A stretch of 62,503 nt of DNA from contig PBFR01000007.1 in assembly GCA_002718735.1 (NCBI GenBank), positions 5,663 through 68,165 on the forward strand. The letters run 5' to 3'. The position numbers and the translations under genes are program-made. The notes under the pieces are model-generated. The model worked only from the letters and a program-made list of their open reading frames with translations, made no database searches and was not told where the DNA came from. This document shows, one piece after another, positions 9,792 to 18,977 of the stretch (its first letter is position 1; the number at the start of each line of letters is the position of its first letter). Source of the stretch: Halobacteriovoraceae bacterium (GTDB lineage: Bacteria > Bdellovibrionota > Bacteriovoracia > Bacteriovoracales > Bacteriovoracaceae).

Positions 9792-10136
9792 TTAGTTGTC
9801 TGAAATAAGCTCTTTGAGTTCAGTGGCCAACATGTCCAATGTGTCTTTAATTTGTTCTATGTCTGAAGCTTCAATTCTGATCTTGCCTTCTTTTGCTTCG
9901 ATTTCTAGTTTTTGAAGCTCGTTTGCTAAGGCCTCGTTAAAAAACATACTTATGGCACCCTTTAATGTATGGGCTGCTCTGCTGAGTTCATCAGGAGCTT
10001 TTTCGTCATATGCATTCTTCAAAGCTGAGTACAGCTCCTCATAGGTGTCCAGATAAGTTTGAGCGATAACATCAATCACATCTTGATCGTTGTCCACGGC
10101 CTCGTTAAGTTGGGCGTGGTCTATAATTTTTCCCAT
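9792..10136 (-). CDS. Stand-alone HPt (histidine phosphotransfer) protein
   Basis: The 114-residue protein is a single HPt four-helix domain. The phospho-accepting site is RAAHTLKGAI, with H56 and the conserved K59 and G60. Phosphotransfer proteins relay phosphate between a hybrid kinase and a response regulator in the cytoplasm. The start is taken at ATG 10136 because GGAGA lies eight bases upstream; that GGAG is part of the next ATG, which would leave no ribosome site. No kinase or regulator is adjacent. Confidence 0.88.
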   Translation of the reverse strand: MGKIIDHAQLNEAVDNDQDVIDVIAQTYLDTYEELYSALKNAYDEKAPDELSRAAHTLKGAISMFFNEALANELQKLEIEAKEGKIRIEASDIEQIKDTLDMLATELKELISDN

Positions 10137-10326
10137 AAAATAAATCTCCAAATTCTATCCAAACACATTATCGTCCTTATGAAAAATTACTAAAATTCTC
10201 TAAAGATCCAATAATTCGGCATGTACGAGATATCAGCAACTTGAACTTTGATCTATCGATTTTATCGTATGATTGTTTTGGTTTTATGTCGTTTTCTCAA
10301 TACTTCGGATGTGTTAAGATTTTCTT

Positions 10327-10647
10327 ATGAAAAAGGTAATGCTCTTATTATTTATTTTCACAATCAGTGTTTCACTGTTTCCTAAAAAAACACTGGGAGA
10401 AGTCCAAAGCAATAATATTGCGGGACTTCAATACAACTCTTTAAATCAGGGTGAAACAAATACTGATGCTTCACCTTATGATGACCCTGAGAAGGACTCA
10501 GATTTAAGTGAAGAAAATACAGAAGTACTTATTAGTCACGCATATGCACTGGACTATTTAAAACTAGAGACCCCATTTTTGCATTTTAGAATCAATATGC
10601 TCACTTGTAATTATTCGGTGGCGCTACCACCTCCCGAACGGGTTTAG
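10327..10647 (+). CDS. Small secreted protein at the head of the export cassette
   Basis: The 106-residue protein has a signal peptide (about 1-24). The mature part is acidic and Asn/Ser-rich in its first half. It ends in a more hydrophobic segment with one Cys and a Pro-rich tail (ALPPPERV). No clear Shine-Dalgarno sequence precedes the ATG. TGTTAAGAT, an extended -10-like element, ends seven bases before it, so the message may be leaderless. It could be an accessory or even the exported substrate of the cassette downstream; this is inference from position. Confidence 0.6.
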   Translation: MKKVMLLLFIFTISVSLFPKKTLGEVQSNNIAGLQYNSLNQGETNTDASPYDDPEKDSDLSEENTEVLISHAYALDYLKLETPFLHFRINMLTCNYSVALPPPERV

Positions 10648-10711
10648 ATCATTCTTTTTTTACGCAAGTTTTTAAGATTCGATTTAACGAGACTATTTAA
10701 AGGGAGTACCT

Positions 10712-10873
10712 ATGAGATTCAAATCTATATACATCTTTATAATTTCAATTCTTTTTGTTGCCTGTGCCTCTTCTGGTAAGAAAACGGCCAGCCAAGGCGA
10801 CACCAACAATCAGGTGAATGAGAGGATATATGATATCCCTCCTTACATGGACTTCAGAGGCGACAGAAGGTAA
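10712..10873 (+). CDS. Very small lipoprotein (53 residues)
   Basis: This short gene begins at ATG 10712, six bases after AAGGGAG, and ends at TAA 10871-10873. The product has a hydrophobic lead and a lipobox LFVAC (C18), then a 35-residue hydrophilic tail ending PPYMDFRGDRR. The next gene starts 11 bases later with its own AAGGAGA site, which overlaps the end of this one, so they are probably co-transcribed. No family is recognised. Confidence 0.7.
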   Translation: MRFKSIYIFIISILFVACASSGKKTASQGDTNNQVNERIYDIPPYMDFRGDRR

Positions 10874-10884
10874 GGAGACCAAAG

Positions 10885-11724
10885 ATGAGATATCAATTTT
10901 GTTTGGGGCTTGTCTTCTCGACAGGCCTGTCTCTTGCCGCAAGTAATTCTAATCTAATAAAGGCCAAGGTTCCCCTTAATATTAGGGGAGTTGAGGCTAT
11001 TAAACCCGATCAGATTAGCTACTTCTCAATATTCACTGGCCCGTCAATCGGTAATGGTAAGGACCCAGTGAATGAGTTTGGAGAGATTGAGGAAGGAGGC
11101 ATCTCTACATGGAATCAATTAAGTTTTGGCTGGAAAATAAATCAGAACCTTAGATTTGTAGCAAACCCTAGGTTTGTCATTAATCACAATGCTTCAGATG
11201 AAAGATCAAATAACTTTCAACTGGATGACCCAGTCTTTGGTGTCGCTGGCCAGTGGTTTAAAAGAGGCAATTTAAGCTTTGGAGGTGGCATTAACTCAAT
11301 AATGCCCTTCTCAAGGACAAGTGACACTAAAGAAGATGGACTTTTATTCAATCCTGGCGGCTTTAACAGTCTAACATATCAACTAGGCCCTGCACTATCT
11401 GTTGGGTCTTGGATTTGGGCGAGACTCCTCTTCTTTGAGGGAAGTAGCTCCTCAGAAGAGGATAGGGCCTCATTCTTTGTGTCCCCACTGGTTAATTACT
11501 CTTTTAATGATAACCTTGGGGGAACTATATTCTATCAACTCAACGGAAATGCTGATAATGAGACGGATATAAGCTTTATACAGGATGAGTCCCTTTCACT
11601 ACTATTGTCATATAGGGTAAGTGATCAGTTGCGTGTAGAGCCTATGTTGACCACATTTCAAAATACAGGGTTTGATATTGAAAACGCCAACTTTACGATG
11701 TGGCTGTCAGGAAGAATTTACTAA
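10885..11724 (+). CDS. Outer-membrane beta-barrel protein in export cassette
   Basis: The 279-residue protein has a signal peptide (about 1-18, LSLAAS). It carries repeated amphipathic strands with aromatic ends, and the C-terminus (MWLSGRIY) ends in an aromatic residue as Bam substrates do. The pattern resembles transporter-like or DUF3187-type outer-membrane proteins, but I cannot assign the family. It lies 27 bp before the LysR gene and is probably in one operon with the exporter. Confidence 0.65.
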   Translation: MRYQFCLGLVFSTGLSLAASNSNLIKAKVPLNIRGVEAIKPDQISYFSIFTGPSIGNGKDPVNEFGEIEEGGISTWNQLSFGWKINQNLRFVANPRFVINHNASDERSNNFQLDDPVFGVAGQWFKRGNLSFGGGINSIMPFSRTSDTKEDGLLFNPGGFNSLTYQLGPALSVGSWIWARLLFFEGSSSSEEDRASFFVSPLVNYSFNDNLGGTIFYQLNGNADNETDISFIQDESLSLLLSYRVSDQLRVEPMLTTFQNTGFDIENANFTMWLSGRIY

Positions 11725-11751
11725 TCGCTATAAAGCACAGGGTTAAAACAA

Positions 11752-12636
11752 ATGATTAAGTGGCTTAATTATCACCATCTGTTGTATTTTAGAACTATTG
11801 CTACAGAGGGTAGCATCTCTCGTGCATCTGAGAAATTGTCTGTTGGGCAATCAGCCTTAAGTTCACAGTTAAAACAACTTGAAGAAAGCATTGGTCAGCA
11901 GCTTTTTCAAAGAAAGGGCAGATCTTTAGAGTTGACTGAGGCCGGCAAGGTTGCACTTGAGTATGCAGAGGAAATCTTTCAAAAAGGTGAAGAGTTCGTT
12001 CAGATTTTTAATAATAAAAGCCTTACTTTTCAAACAAAGTATCGAATAGGAATTTGTGACACTGCACCTAAAACTTTATCCTGTAGTTTGATCGAAGCTG
12101 CTCAAAGTGCTGGAAAAGGAACTTTTCTATCAATTGTTGAAGGTGAGCCAGAGATTCTAATCGAAAAGCTTATGGCCCATAAACTGGATCTCGTTCTTTC
12201 AAATGGTGGCCTTAATGCAAGACTACAGGGCATTTATGAGAAAAAAATTGGAGAGTTTGATGTTAAAATTTATGGCTCAAAAGACTACTCGCATCTAAGC
12301 GAGAGCTTTCCCACTTCCCTAAATGAACAGGCCTTTATACTCCCTACGACTCATAGCAAGTTAAGATACGATATTGAGCATTCTTTTTTGAACGAGAAAA
12401 TAAAATATAATCTCGTGGCAGAGGTACAAGACTCGAGTTTAAAAAAGATGCTCGCGGAGAAGGGAAAAGGCCTGGTTTTTTTATCCGATTACGCTGCGAT
12501 GCCTTTGGTAAAGCAGGGCAAGCTATTTGAAATTGGAAGATTGGAAGATTTGAAAGAGGAGTATTTTCTATATTCAGTGCAAAGAACTTTGCCAAGCCCA
12601 ATTACAGAATTCTTGATAGATGAATTCTCTGCGTAA
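11752..12636 (+). CDS. LysR-family transcriptional regulator (NhaR-like)
   Basis: The 294-residue protein has an N-terminal winged helix-turn-helix. The opening LNYHHLLYFRTIATEGSISR is close to the NhaR subgroup. GQSALSSQLKQLE forms the recognition helix region. A substrate-binding effector domain spans about residues 90-290. LysR proteins normally regulate an adjacent operon in response to a small ligand. Here the gene lies inside the cassette, 10 bp before the ABC gene, so it probably controls its own operon. Confidence 0.88.
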   Translation: MIKWLNYHHLLYFRTIATEGSISRASEKLSVGQSALSSQLKQLEESIGQQLFQRKGRSLELTEAGKVALEYAEEIFQKGEEFVQIFNNKSLTFQTKYRIGICDTAPKTLSCSLIEAAQSAGKGTFLSIVEGEPEILIEKLMAHKLDLVLSNGGLNARLQGIYEKKIGEFDVKIYGSKDYSHLSESFPTSLNEQAFILPTTHSKLRYDIEHSFLNEKIKYNLVAEVQDSSLKKMLAEKGKGLVFLSDYAAMPLVKQGKLFEIGRLEDLKEEYFLYSVQRTLPSPITEFLIDEFSA

Positions 12637-12645
12637 GGAAGAAAA

Positions 12646-14358
12646 GTGAAAAAAGAGGATATTAGGAGCAGGGTTCTTTCGTATGAAGAGATGTGGAAAA
12701 ACCTTCATATTATCCTGGCCCCTGAGAAGTCTTTATACGTAGCGGCTATCGTTTATGGAATTGGTGCGAGTATCTTTTCATTGGCCGTTCCAATATCTGT
12801 TCAGTCTTTGGTTAACTCTGTTGCTTTTACGGGTCTTTTGCAACCTTTACTAGTACTTTCTTTTGTCCTTTTTTCCTTACTAGTTTTTTCCGGACTTTTA
12901 AACGTGGTTCAGTTCTATGTCACAGAACTGTTTCAAAGACATTTTTTTGCTCGTTCCGCCTCGGAAGCAACTCTCGCTCTTTTGGATGCGAACTCTCATG
13001 TGATTGATGAGAGAGATGGCCTATCTTTAGTAAATAAATACTTTGATATTATGACGGTTCAAAAAAAGGTGACCAGCCTAATCGTTGGAGGGGTTGCCAT
13101 TGCCCTTCAAACCTTCGCAGGCCTTCTTTTACTTGGATTTTACCATCCGTACTTTTTGATCTTTGATGTTTTACTTCTAGCTCTTTTGGCACTTGTTTGG
13201 GGACTTTTTGGAAAGAACGGATTGAAAAGTGCCACAAAAGAGTCGACCTCAAAGTATGAAGTTGCAGAATGGCTAGAACAAATTGCAAAGTCTCACTCCT
13301 TTTTTAAAACAACAAAAAGAAGGAGAAAAGCACTCGTCGAGGCAGATGAAAAGATTAAAGGATATTTGGATAATAGACGCCATCATTTTAAGTTTCTTCT
13401 TTCTCAGGTGATTTTTCTTTTTGGAATTTATGCTTTGATGAGCTCAGCAGTTTTAGGTCTTGGGGGCTATCTTGTTATTTTAGAACAACTGAGTCTTGGA
13501 CAATTGGTTGCCGCGGAGCTTGTCGCAACAATGATCCTAGGCTCTTTGGCCAAGTCGGGTAAGCATCTTGAAGATTTTTATGACCTCTACGCTGCAGTGG
13601 AAAAACTTACTGTATTTAAAAAACTTCCTGTAGAGTCTGTTGCCGGTGTTGATCTTGGTGATAAGGCCTGTGGCATGAGTTTTAGAAGGGTTGAGGGACG
13701 TAAATGGGGAGCGGAATATTCTTTTAACTTTGATCTTGAATGCGGGAAAAAATACTTTGCGAGTAAGGAGAGCTTTTTCTTGCAGGCCCTATTTGTAGAG
13801 CTGTCTCGAAAAAATATTGTTCCTTATAAAGGAAGAATTTATCTTGGAGATATCCCAACCGATGATATGGGACAGGAGGAGATCAACGACTATATAGGTG
13901 TGCTCGATCGTATAAGAATCATCCAGGGCTCGATATGGGATAATATTGCATTTGGTTTAGATACTTCCTCCTTGGCTGAAATGAAGAATGTTTTAGATCT
14001 TGTTGAACTTGGATTTTTAGAGGAAGAGCTGCCAAAAGGTTTGGATACCCACCTAACTGCATCTGGTAGCCCTCTATGGAGTTCTCAGTTAATTCTTCTT
14101 GAACTTGCCAAGCACCTAATGAAGAAACCAAAAGTATTAGTTCTCACAGATATCTTTGACCAGGTAGAAATAAGGTTACGAAATCGGATCATTTCAAGAC
14201 TATTAGAGTTGCCACTAACTCTTTTGGTGTTTAGCGATAAGCATAAAGTTCCTAAAGGGTTTGATAAATACTTCTGGTTTGGCCATGAAAAGGTTGAATC
14301 CTATAAAGACGTCGAAGAGTTCAAGAGCTGTCTAATAAATAAGGAAAGAACAAGTTGA
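12646..14358 (+). CDS. ABC exporter with degenerate nucleotide-binding domain
   Basis: The 570-residue protein has the architecture of an MsbA/HlyB-type half-transporter: membrane domain at about residues 25-310, nucleotide-binding domain at about 340-560. The C-terminal half keeps the landmarks QGSIWDNIAFG and LPKGLDTHL, so the alignment is clear. The catalytic motifs are gone. The P-loop position reads ECGKKYFASKES (366-376), the LSGGQ signature reads LWSSQ (477-481), Walker B reads VLVLTDIFDQ (D to T501, E to D502), and the H-loop reads VFSDKHK. ATP hydrolysis by this protein looks impossible. It may pair with another ATPase, act passively, or be regulatory. HlyD and TolC partners follow directly. 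Confidence 0.8.
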   Translation: MKKEDIRSRVLSYEEMWKNLHIILAPEKSLYVAAIVYGIGASIFSLAVPISVQSLVNSVAFTGLLQPLLVLSFVLFSLLVFSGLLNVVQFYVTELFQRHFFARSASEATLALLDANSHVIDERDGLSLVNKYFDIMTVQKKVTSLIVGGVAIALQTFAGLLLLGFYHPYFLIFDVLLLALLALVWGLFGKNGLKSATKESTSKYEVAEWLEQIAKSHSFFKTTKRRRKALVEADEKIKGYLDNRRHHFKFLLSQVIFLFGIYALMSSAVLGLGGYLVILEQLSLGQLVAAELVATMILGSLAKSGKHLEDFYDLYAAVEKLTVFKKLPVESVAGVDLGDKACGMSFRRVEGRKWGAEYSFNFDLECGKKYFASKESFFLQALFVELSRKNIVPYKGRIYLGDIPTDDMGQEEINDYIGVLDRIRIIQGSIWDNIAFGLDTSSLAEMKNVLDLVELGFLEEELPKGLDTHLTASGSPLWSSQLILLELAKHLMKKPKVLVLTDIFDQVEIRLRNRIISRLLELPLTLLVFSDKHKVPKGFDKYFWFGHEKVESYKDVEEFKSCLINKERTS

Positions 14359-15395
14359 GAGAAGGAAGAGAAGTTTTTAATTGCATGGAGAAGGTGAAGA
14401 CACCTCGTTGGGCAAGTATGTTTGCCAAGATTCTTCTCGCATTTTTTCTCTTAAGTTTAATAGTGATGTTTTTTGTCCCCTGGCAGCAGACTTCTAAAGG
14501 CAGAGGAGAAGTTATTGCTCTAGATCCAAACAATCGTGTACAAAATATAAACGCCACAGTTGACGGTCGCTTGGATAAGTGGTTCGTTCGCGATGGAATG
14601 GAAGTGAAGAAGGGTGAGGCTATAGTTAGCATTGTTGACATCGATCCTGATTACATTAGACGTTTAAGTCTAGAAAGAAATGCAGCTAGGAAAAAGCTCG
14701 AAGCAGCTAGGGATGCTAGGGCCACTTCACTTAAAAACTATAAAAGACAGGAAAGCTTGTTCTCCCAAGGCCTTAGCTCAAAACTTGAGGTTGAAAAGGC
14801 CAGAATCAATTATAAAAAGCTCCAATCTGATGAAGCGGAGGCTGCAGCTGCTCTTGCTCAAAAAGAAGTTAAGCTTGCAAGGCAAAAAACTCAAACCGTA
14901 AAAGCTCCTCAAGATGGCATAATTTTAAGGACCCTACATGGTTCTGGCTCCGTGTTTGTAAAAAAAGGTGAAAAATTAGCAGTTTTTGTGCCCAAAGAAG
15001 TCGCGTTAGCAGCTGAGATTTACGTTAGCGGAAATGATTTACCTCTTGTTTTTCCCGGACGAAAAGTCAGGTTGCAGTTTGAGGGATGGCCTGCTGTCCA
15101 ATTCTCAGGATGGCCTTCAGTTGCCGTCGGTACTTTTGCTGGAACTGTGTTGAGCATTGACCCATCTGCTTCAGTGGGAGGGAAGTTTCGTGTAATTGTA
15201 GTTCCCACTAAGGGGCAGGAGTGGCCAGACAATGTGTACCTTAGACAAGGAACAAGAGTGTACGGTTGGGTTTTATTAAACACTGTCAGTATAGGTTATG
15301 AACTTTGGAGAACTTTTAATGGTTTTCCTCCATCAATGGAGGGGAGGCCAGACTCCCTAAACACACAGACAAAAACGAGCGGAACAAAGAAGTGA
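14355..15395 (+). CDS. HlyD-family periplasmic adaptor (membrane fusion protein)
   Basis: The 346-residue protein has one N-terminal membrane segment (about residues 25-45). A biotinyl-lipoyl-like half follows (NATVDGRLDKWFVRDGMEVK). A coiled-coil hairpin spans about 105-180, then the second lipoyl half (VKAPQDGIILRTL) and a beta-barrel domain. It bridges the inner-membrane exporter and the TolC channel. The start is a TTG overlapping the ABC stop codon by four bases, with AAGGA nine bases upstream. An in-frame ATG at 14385 is an alternative. Confidence 0.85.
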   Translation: MREGREVFNCMEKVKTPRWASMFAKILLAFFLLSLIVMFFVPWQQTSKGRGEVIALDPNNRVQNINATVDGRLDKWFVRDGMEVKKGEAIVSIVDIDPDYIRRLSLERNAARKKLEAARDARATSLKNYKRQESLFSQGLSSKLEVEKARINYKKLQSDEAEAAAALAQKEVKLARQKTQTVKAPQDGIILRTLHGSGSVFVKKGEKLAVFVPKEVALAAEIYVSGNDLPLVFPGRKVRLQFEGWPAVQFSGWPSVAVGTFAGTVLSIDPSASVGGKFRVIVVPTKGQEWPDNVYLRQGTRVYGWVLLNTVSIGYELWRTFNGFPPSMEGRPDSLNTQTKTSGTKK

Positions 15396-16792
15396 AAAGT
15401 AAGCTATTTAACCTCAGCATTATTTGCATTTTTCTAGCATTTGCTAAGAATGTAAAAGCAAAGGAACATTCTTTGCGAGTCGATGAGGTGCTGAAATCTG
15501 TTAAAGCGTATTATCCTCTAGTGCTTAAAAGTTTGGACGAACTTGATTCCTCCAAGATGGAAGTCCTGGCCGCAAAAGGACTCTTTGATTCCAAATTGTC
15601 TGTCAAAAAAGACCAGAGAGTTGAGGGCTTTTATGAAGCAGACTCCATAGATGCCGTCGCTACAAAACCCATTAAGCTATTAAATGGTGAGGTGTATGCT
15701 GGATTTAGAAGTTCGGATGGAAACTGGCCTCTTTACGAAGGAAAAAAAGAAACTCTAGATGAAGGCGAGGCCCGTTTGGGATTGAAGCTCTCCTTGTGGC
15801 GAGACAGTCAAATAGATAAAAGAAGGGCACGCCTTGCAAATGAAACTTTAAGTATGGAAGGTTCGAAGGCGAACACTAAGGATGTTTTGTTAAAATCACA
15901 AGCAAAGGCCTATGCGGCATATTGGAATTGGGTGGCAAAAGGACAAATCTTTAAAATCTATGAAAAGCTACTTGAAATAGCGAAAGAAAGGGCGATAGGC
16001 CTTAAGAAACGAATTGAAAAGGGAGACCTGGCTAAAATTTATGGACTTGAAAATCAACAATATATTGCTCGTAGGCAGAGTAAGGCAATAAAGGCAGAAA
16101 GAGACTTTATTCAGGCAGGACTGAAGCTTGCTCTTTTTTTTCGCGACAAAGAAGGAAGGCCAGTTTTTGTAAAGCCTGATCGACTTCCTAATATCAATGA
16201 GCTTGAGGTAAAAGAGGCATACTTACAAGAAAACGTCGATAAAGTCGAAAGGGCCCTTCAATTAAACCCTAAGCTTAAACAACTGGGATTAAAGACTAAA
16301 GTTCTTGAGAACGAATTTGAATTTGAAAGGAACAAGTTAAATCCAAAACTGGATCTTCGAATTGAGGTATCCAAGGACTACGGACAGGGGAGTAGAACCT
16401 TAAGAGCTGAGGAGCAACGACTTGCACTTATGCTTGAGATCCCAATAGAGAGAAACCTAGCTAAAGGCAAATCAGAGTCAACTGCTGCGAAGAGAAGGGC
16501 CGTTGAGCATCAAATAAAATATTTAAAGGAACAACTGGCGACCAATGCTCGCGCAATTTCTGTGAAACTAAAGTCTTTAAGTATGGAGCTAAAAAATATA
16601 AAACAGGAAGCGGAGTTGGCACAAAAGCTACAAGCAGCCGAAAGGTTAAAGTTTAAGGAAGGAGGCAGTGACTTTTTTGTCGTAAACCTTCGCGAGCAAG
16701 ACGCTGCAGATGCCAAGGCTAAATTCTTTCAAAGACTAAGTAAATACCAAGAGACCCTGGCAGTTTATAAACAACTCATAATGGACTTTTAA
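15392..16792 (+). CDS. TolC-family outer-membrane efflux protein
   Basis: The 466-residue protein has a signal peptide (ending about residue 24, NVKAKE). It is dominated by long alpha-helical repeats typical of outer-membrane efflux proteins, for example KVERALQLNPKLKQLGLKTK and the C-terminal AERLKFKEGGSDFFVVN helix-turn. The GTG start overlaps the adaptor stop by four bases (GTGA), so the ABC, adaptor and channel genes are translationally coupled. The three together form a complete envelope-spanning export path apart from the defective ATPase. Confidence 0.85.
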   Translation: MKSKLFNLSIICIFLAFAKNVKAKEHSLRVDEVLKSVKAYYPLVLKSLDELDSSKMEVLAAKGLFDSKLSVKKDQRVEGFYEADSIDAVATKPIKLLNGEVYAGFRSSDGNWPLYEGKKETLDEGEARLGLKLSLWRDSQIDKRRARLANETLSMEGSKANTKDVLLKSQAKAYAAYWNWVAKGQIFKIYEKLLEIAKERAIGLKKRIEKGDLAKIYGLENQQYIARRQSKAIKAERDFIQAGLKLALFFRDKEGRPVFVKPDRLPNINELEVKEAYLQENVDKVERALQLNPKLKQLGLKTKVLENEFEFERNKLNPKLDLRIEVSKDYGQGSRTLRAEEQRLALMLEIPIERNLAKGKSESTAAKRRAVEHQIKYLKEQLATNARAISVKLKSLSMELKNIKQEAELAQKLQAAERLKFKEGGSDFFVVNLREQDAADAKAKFFQRLSKYQETLAVYKQLIMDF

Positions 16793-16828
16793 ATGAGAAG
16801 GCCCAGGGCCCTCCCACCGATCTCAGGA

Positions 16829-17296
16829 CTAAGGAATTAGAACTGCATTGATTACGTGAATGATTCCATTACTTGCTTTGATATCTGATATAATTACCTT
16901 CGAATCATTGATGTATAGTCCATCTTTTCTTTCTTCAATTGTTACATCTTCACCCAAGACAGTTTCAAGTCTTGTTAGGCGGGACAATGTTCTTGAATTC
17001 TTTTTTCCTGAAGCAACGTGATAAAGAAGAACATCTCTTAGAGCACTTGGATTTGCCAACAAATCATCCAACACGCCATCTGGTAGATTTGCAAATGCAG
17101 TATTGGTTGGAGCGAATACTGTAAATGGACCTGGTGATTGTAGTGTATCGACTAGATTCGCTACTTGGACTGCGGTGACCTATGTACTTAGCTCTGGAGT
17201 ATCTACTGCAATCTCAACGATATCGTGCTTGTAATTGTCAGCAGCGTGTACTCCAAGGTTCAATACTACTAATAAACTAAAGAATAATGATTTCAT
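16829..17296 (-). pseudogene. Fasciclin-domain secreted protein interrupted by an in-frame amber codon
   Basis: Reading from ATG 17296 (after GAGAGAG) gives a signal peptide, MKSLFFSLLVVLNLGVHA, and the start of a domain up to codon 38. Codon 39 is TAG (17180-17182). The same frame then continues without a break through the rest of a fasciclin (FAS1) domain, with FTVFAPTNTAFANLP, LLYHVASGK and the final IIHVINAVLIP, to TAG at 16829. A single T-to-G change in the middle base would give Leu, the residue expected in a STLVTAV-type helix. It may be a recent nonsense mutation, a sequencing error, or readthrough. FAS1 proteins are adhesion-type surface proteins. Confidence 0.85.
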
Positions 17297-17390
17297 GACT
17301 CTCTCCTCATTTAAGTTAAAACAAAATACTAATGAGATTTATAAAGAGGGGAAAATAGACAAGATTTGAATTAATTGAAATACAGGCCTA

Positions 17391-18977
17391 TTAAAACAAT
17401 AAGAATATTTGGCCTAAAAAAATTGTAAGAAGAAGTGAGAATGGATAAGCGATAGAGTAACTTGTAGCTGGAACTGTGGAGTTTTTAATATCTTCAGGGT
17501 CGGGAAGGGCCGCAGAACAAGTTAAAGCACCTGCCATAGCACCTAGGAATTGAAGTTTATTCATCTTGAAAAACTTAAGGCAGACTAAAGCACTGAGGAG
17601 AATTGAAACTAATATAATTATGAAAGAGCTTCCCAGGGCAACTGGGCCATTGCTTTCAAAGGCACTAGCAATACTTTTTCCTGCATTGGTTCCGATGCCA
17701 CAGAGAAATAGCATCATTCCAAGTTGTCTAAGAAACTGGTTTGTCGGTCCGGCAATACTCCATAAAAGAGAGCCTGTTTTTCCTATTTGTCCTAAAAGTA
17801 GGGTGGCAAATAAAATACCACCAGTGATCCCTGGACCTATTTGACCATCCCCAATCTGAATGGTGATTTGACCAATGGCAACACCTAAGGAAATGCTTGC
17901 TGCAATTGGAAGAAAGTCTATTCTGGTAGACTCTTTACCACCAAGCATCTTTGTAATACCATCCACACTACTTTCTTTTAGTGTGATTTGAAGTTTGTCT
18001 CCGTAGCGAAGTCTTGTTCTCCCATTGGGTGCTAGGTTTATACCAGCTCTTCTTATCTTTGTAACTTCAGCGTTCCATACTTCGTTCAGGTTTAATTGTG
18101 CCAAGGATTTACCCACTGCCACTGGGGAGGTCACAAGAATATTGATGACCGTCTCTTTAGCTGCCAATGGCATCTTATTGAGGATTGGTCTTCCAATGAC
18201 AAGTTCGGCTTTTGATAAAGAGTCTTCATCACCTATGATCTTTAACTTGTCCCCAAGCTTTAGAATGGTGTCACTTGCTGGAACCATTGACTCGTTTTCG
18301 CTTGCCTGAATTCTTGATGGAAAAGCACCAGTCATTTGTGGCAGATTAATTTCACTTAATTGTCGACTAACAAGGTTTGGATTTTCAACTAGAAAGCTTT
18401 TCGCCTTAACCACTGGAAAATGCTTTTTATTCTTTTTCCTATACTCTTTTTCCTCTTTTTCTACGTCGATTTTTAAAAATGCAGGTAAGGCCCTAAATAT
18501 AACGATAGAAAATATTAGGGATAGGGGGTAGGCAATCGTATAAGATAATAGGGCCGTGGAGTTGGCTCCATTGTCAATGGCAGCTGCCAAGGTCGGTGTT
18601 GAAGTGTTAACACCTGCAAAAAGGCCAACGGCCCAAGAGGAATTAAGACCGAAGATCTTTGAGGCTGCCAAAGATAGAGAGAATGTCGATAGAAGAGTCA
18701 CAAAAATTGGCAGGAAATACTGTTTTACTTCACCGGTTTTGAAGCTTTGAAAGAAGCCTGGACCTGCCTCGATCCCAACGGAGAAAATAAAAAGGATTAG
18801 TCCTATTTTTTCTATGGACTGAGGCGTCTGGATTCCAAAGTGTCCAAAAATTATTGCAACAATAACGATTGCTGATGACCCAAGACCAATCTTTTTATAG
18901 GAGAGCTTTGATAGGGCAACTCCAAACATCATGATAACAAATAAAGCAATATAGGGTTCAGCGAATATACTCAACAT
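17391..18977 (-). CDS. AspT/YidE-type transporter (AAE family) with two TrkA-C domains
   Basis: The 528-residue protein has two blocks of about five to six membrane helices (residues 1-170 and 350-528). They flank a cytoplasmic region with two RCK-C/TrkA-C-like domains (about 185-270 and 280-345, the latter including LRYGDKLQIT). That is the layout of the aspartate:alanine exchanger family. The repeated FSVGIEAGPGFF and GIGTNAGKSI elements are typical. Substrate is unknown; these proteins exchange amino acids or dicarboxylates. It stands alone on the minus strand. Confidence 0.85.
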   Translation of the reverse strand: MLSIFAEPYIALFVIMMFGVALSKLSYKKIGLGSSAIVIVAIIFGHFGIQTPQSIEKIGLILFIFSVGIEAGPGFFQSFKTGEVKQYFLPIFVTLLSTFSLSLAASKIFGLNSSWAVGLFAGVNTSTPTLAAAIDNGANSTALLSYTIAYPLSLIFSIVIFRALPAFLKIDVEKEEKEYRKKNKKHFPVVKAKSFLVENPNLVSRQLSEINLPQMTGAFPSRIQASENESMVPASDTILKLGDKLKIIGDEDSLSKAELVIGRPILNKMPLAAKETVINILVTSPVAVGKSLAQLNLNEVWNAEVTKIRRAGINLAPNGRTRLRYGDKLQITLKESSVDGITKMLGGKESTRIDFLPIAASISLGVAIGQITIQIGDGQIGPGITGGILFATLLLGQIGKTGSLLWSIAGPTNQFLRQLGMMLFLCGIGTNAGKSIASAFESNGPVALGSSFIIILVSILLSALVCLKFFKMNKLQFLGAMAGALTCSAALPDPEDIKNSTVPATSYSIAYPFSLLLTIFLGQIFLLF

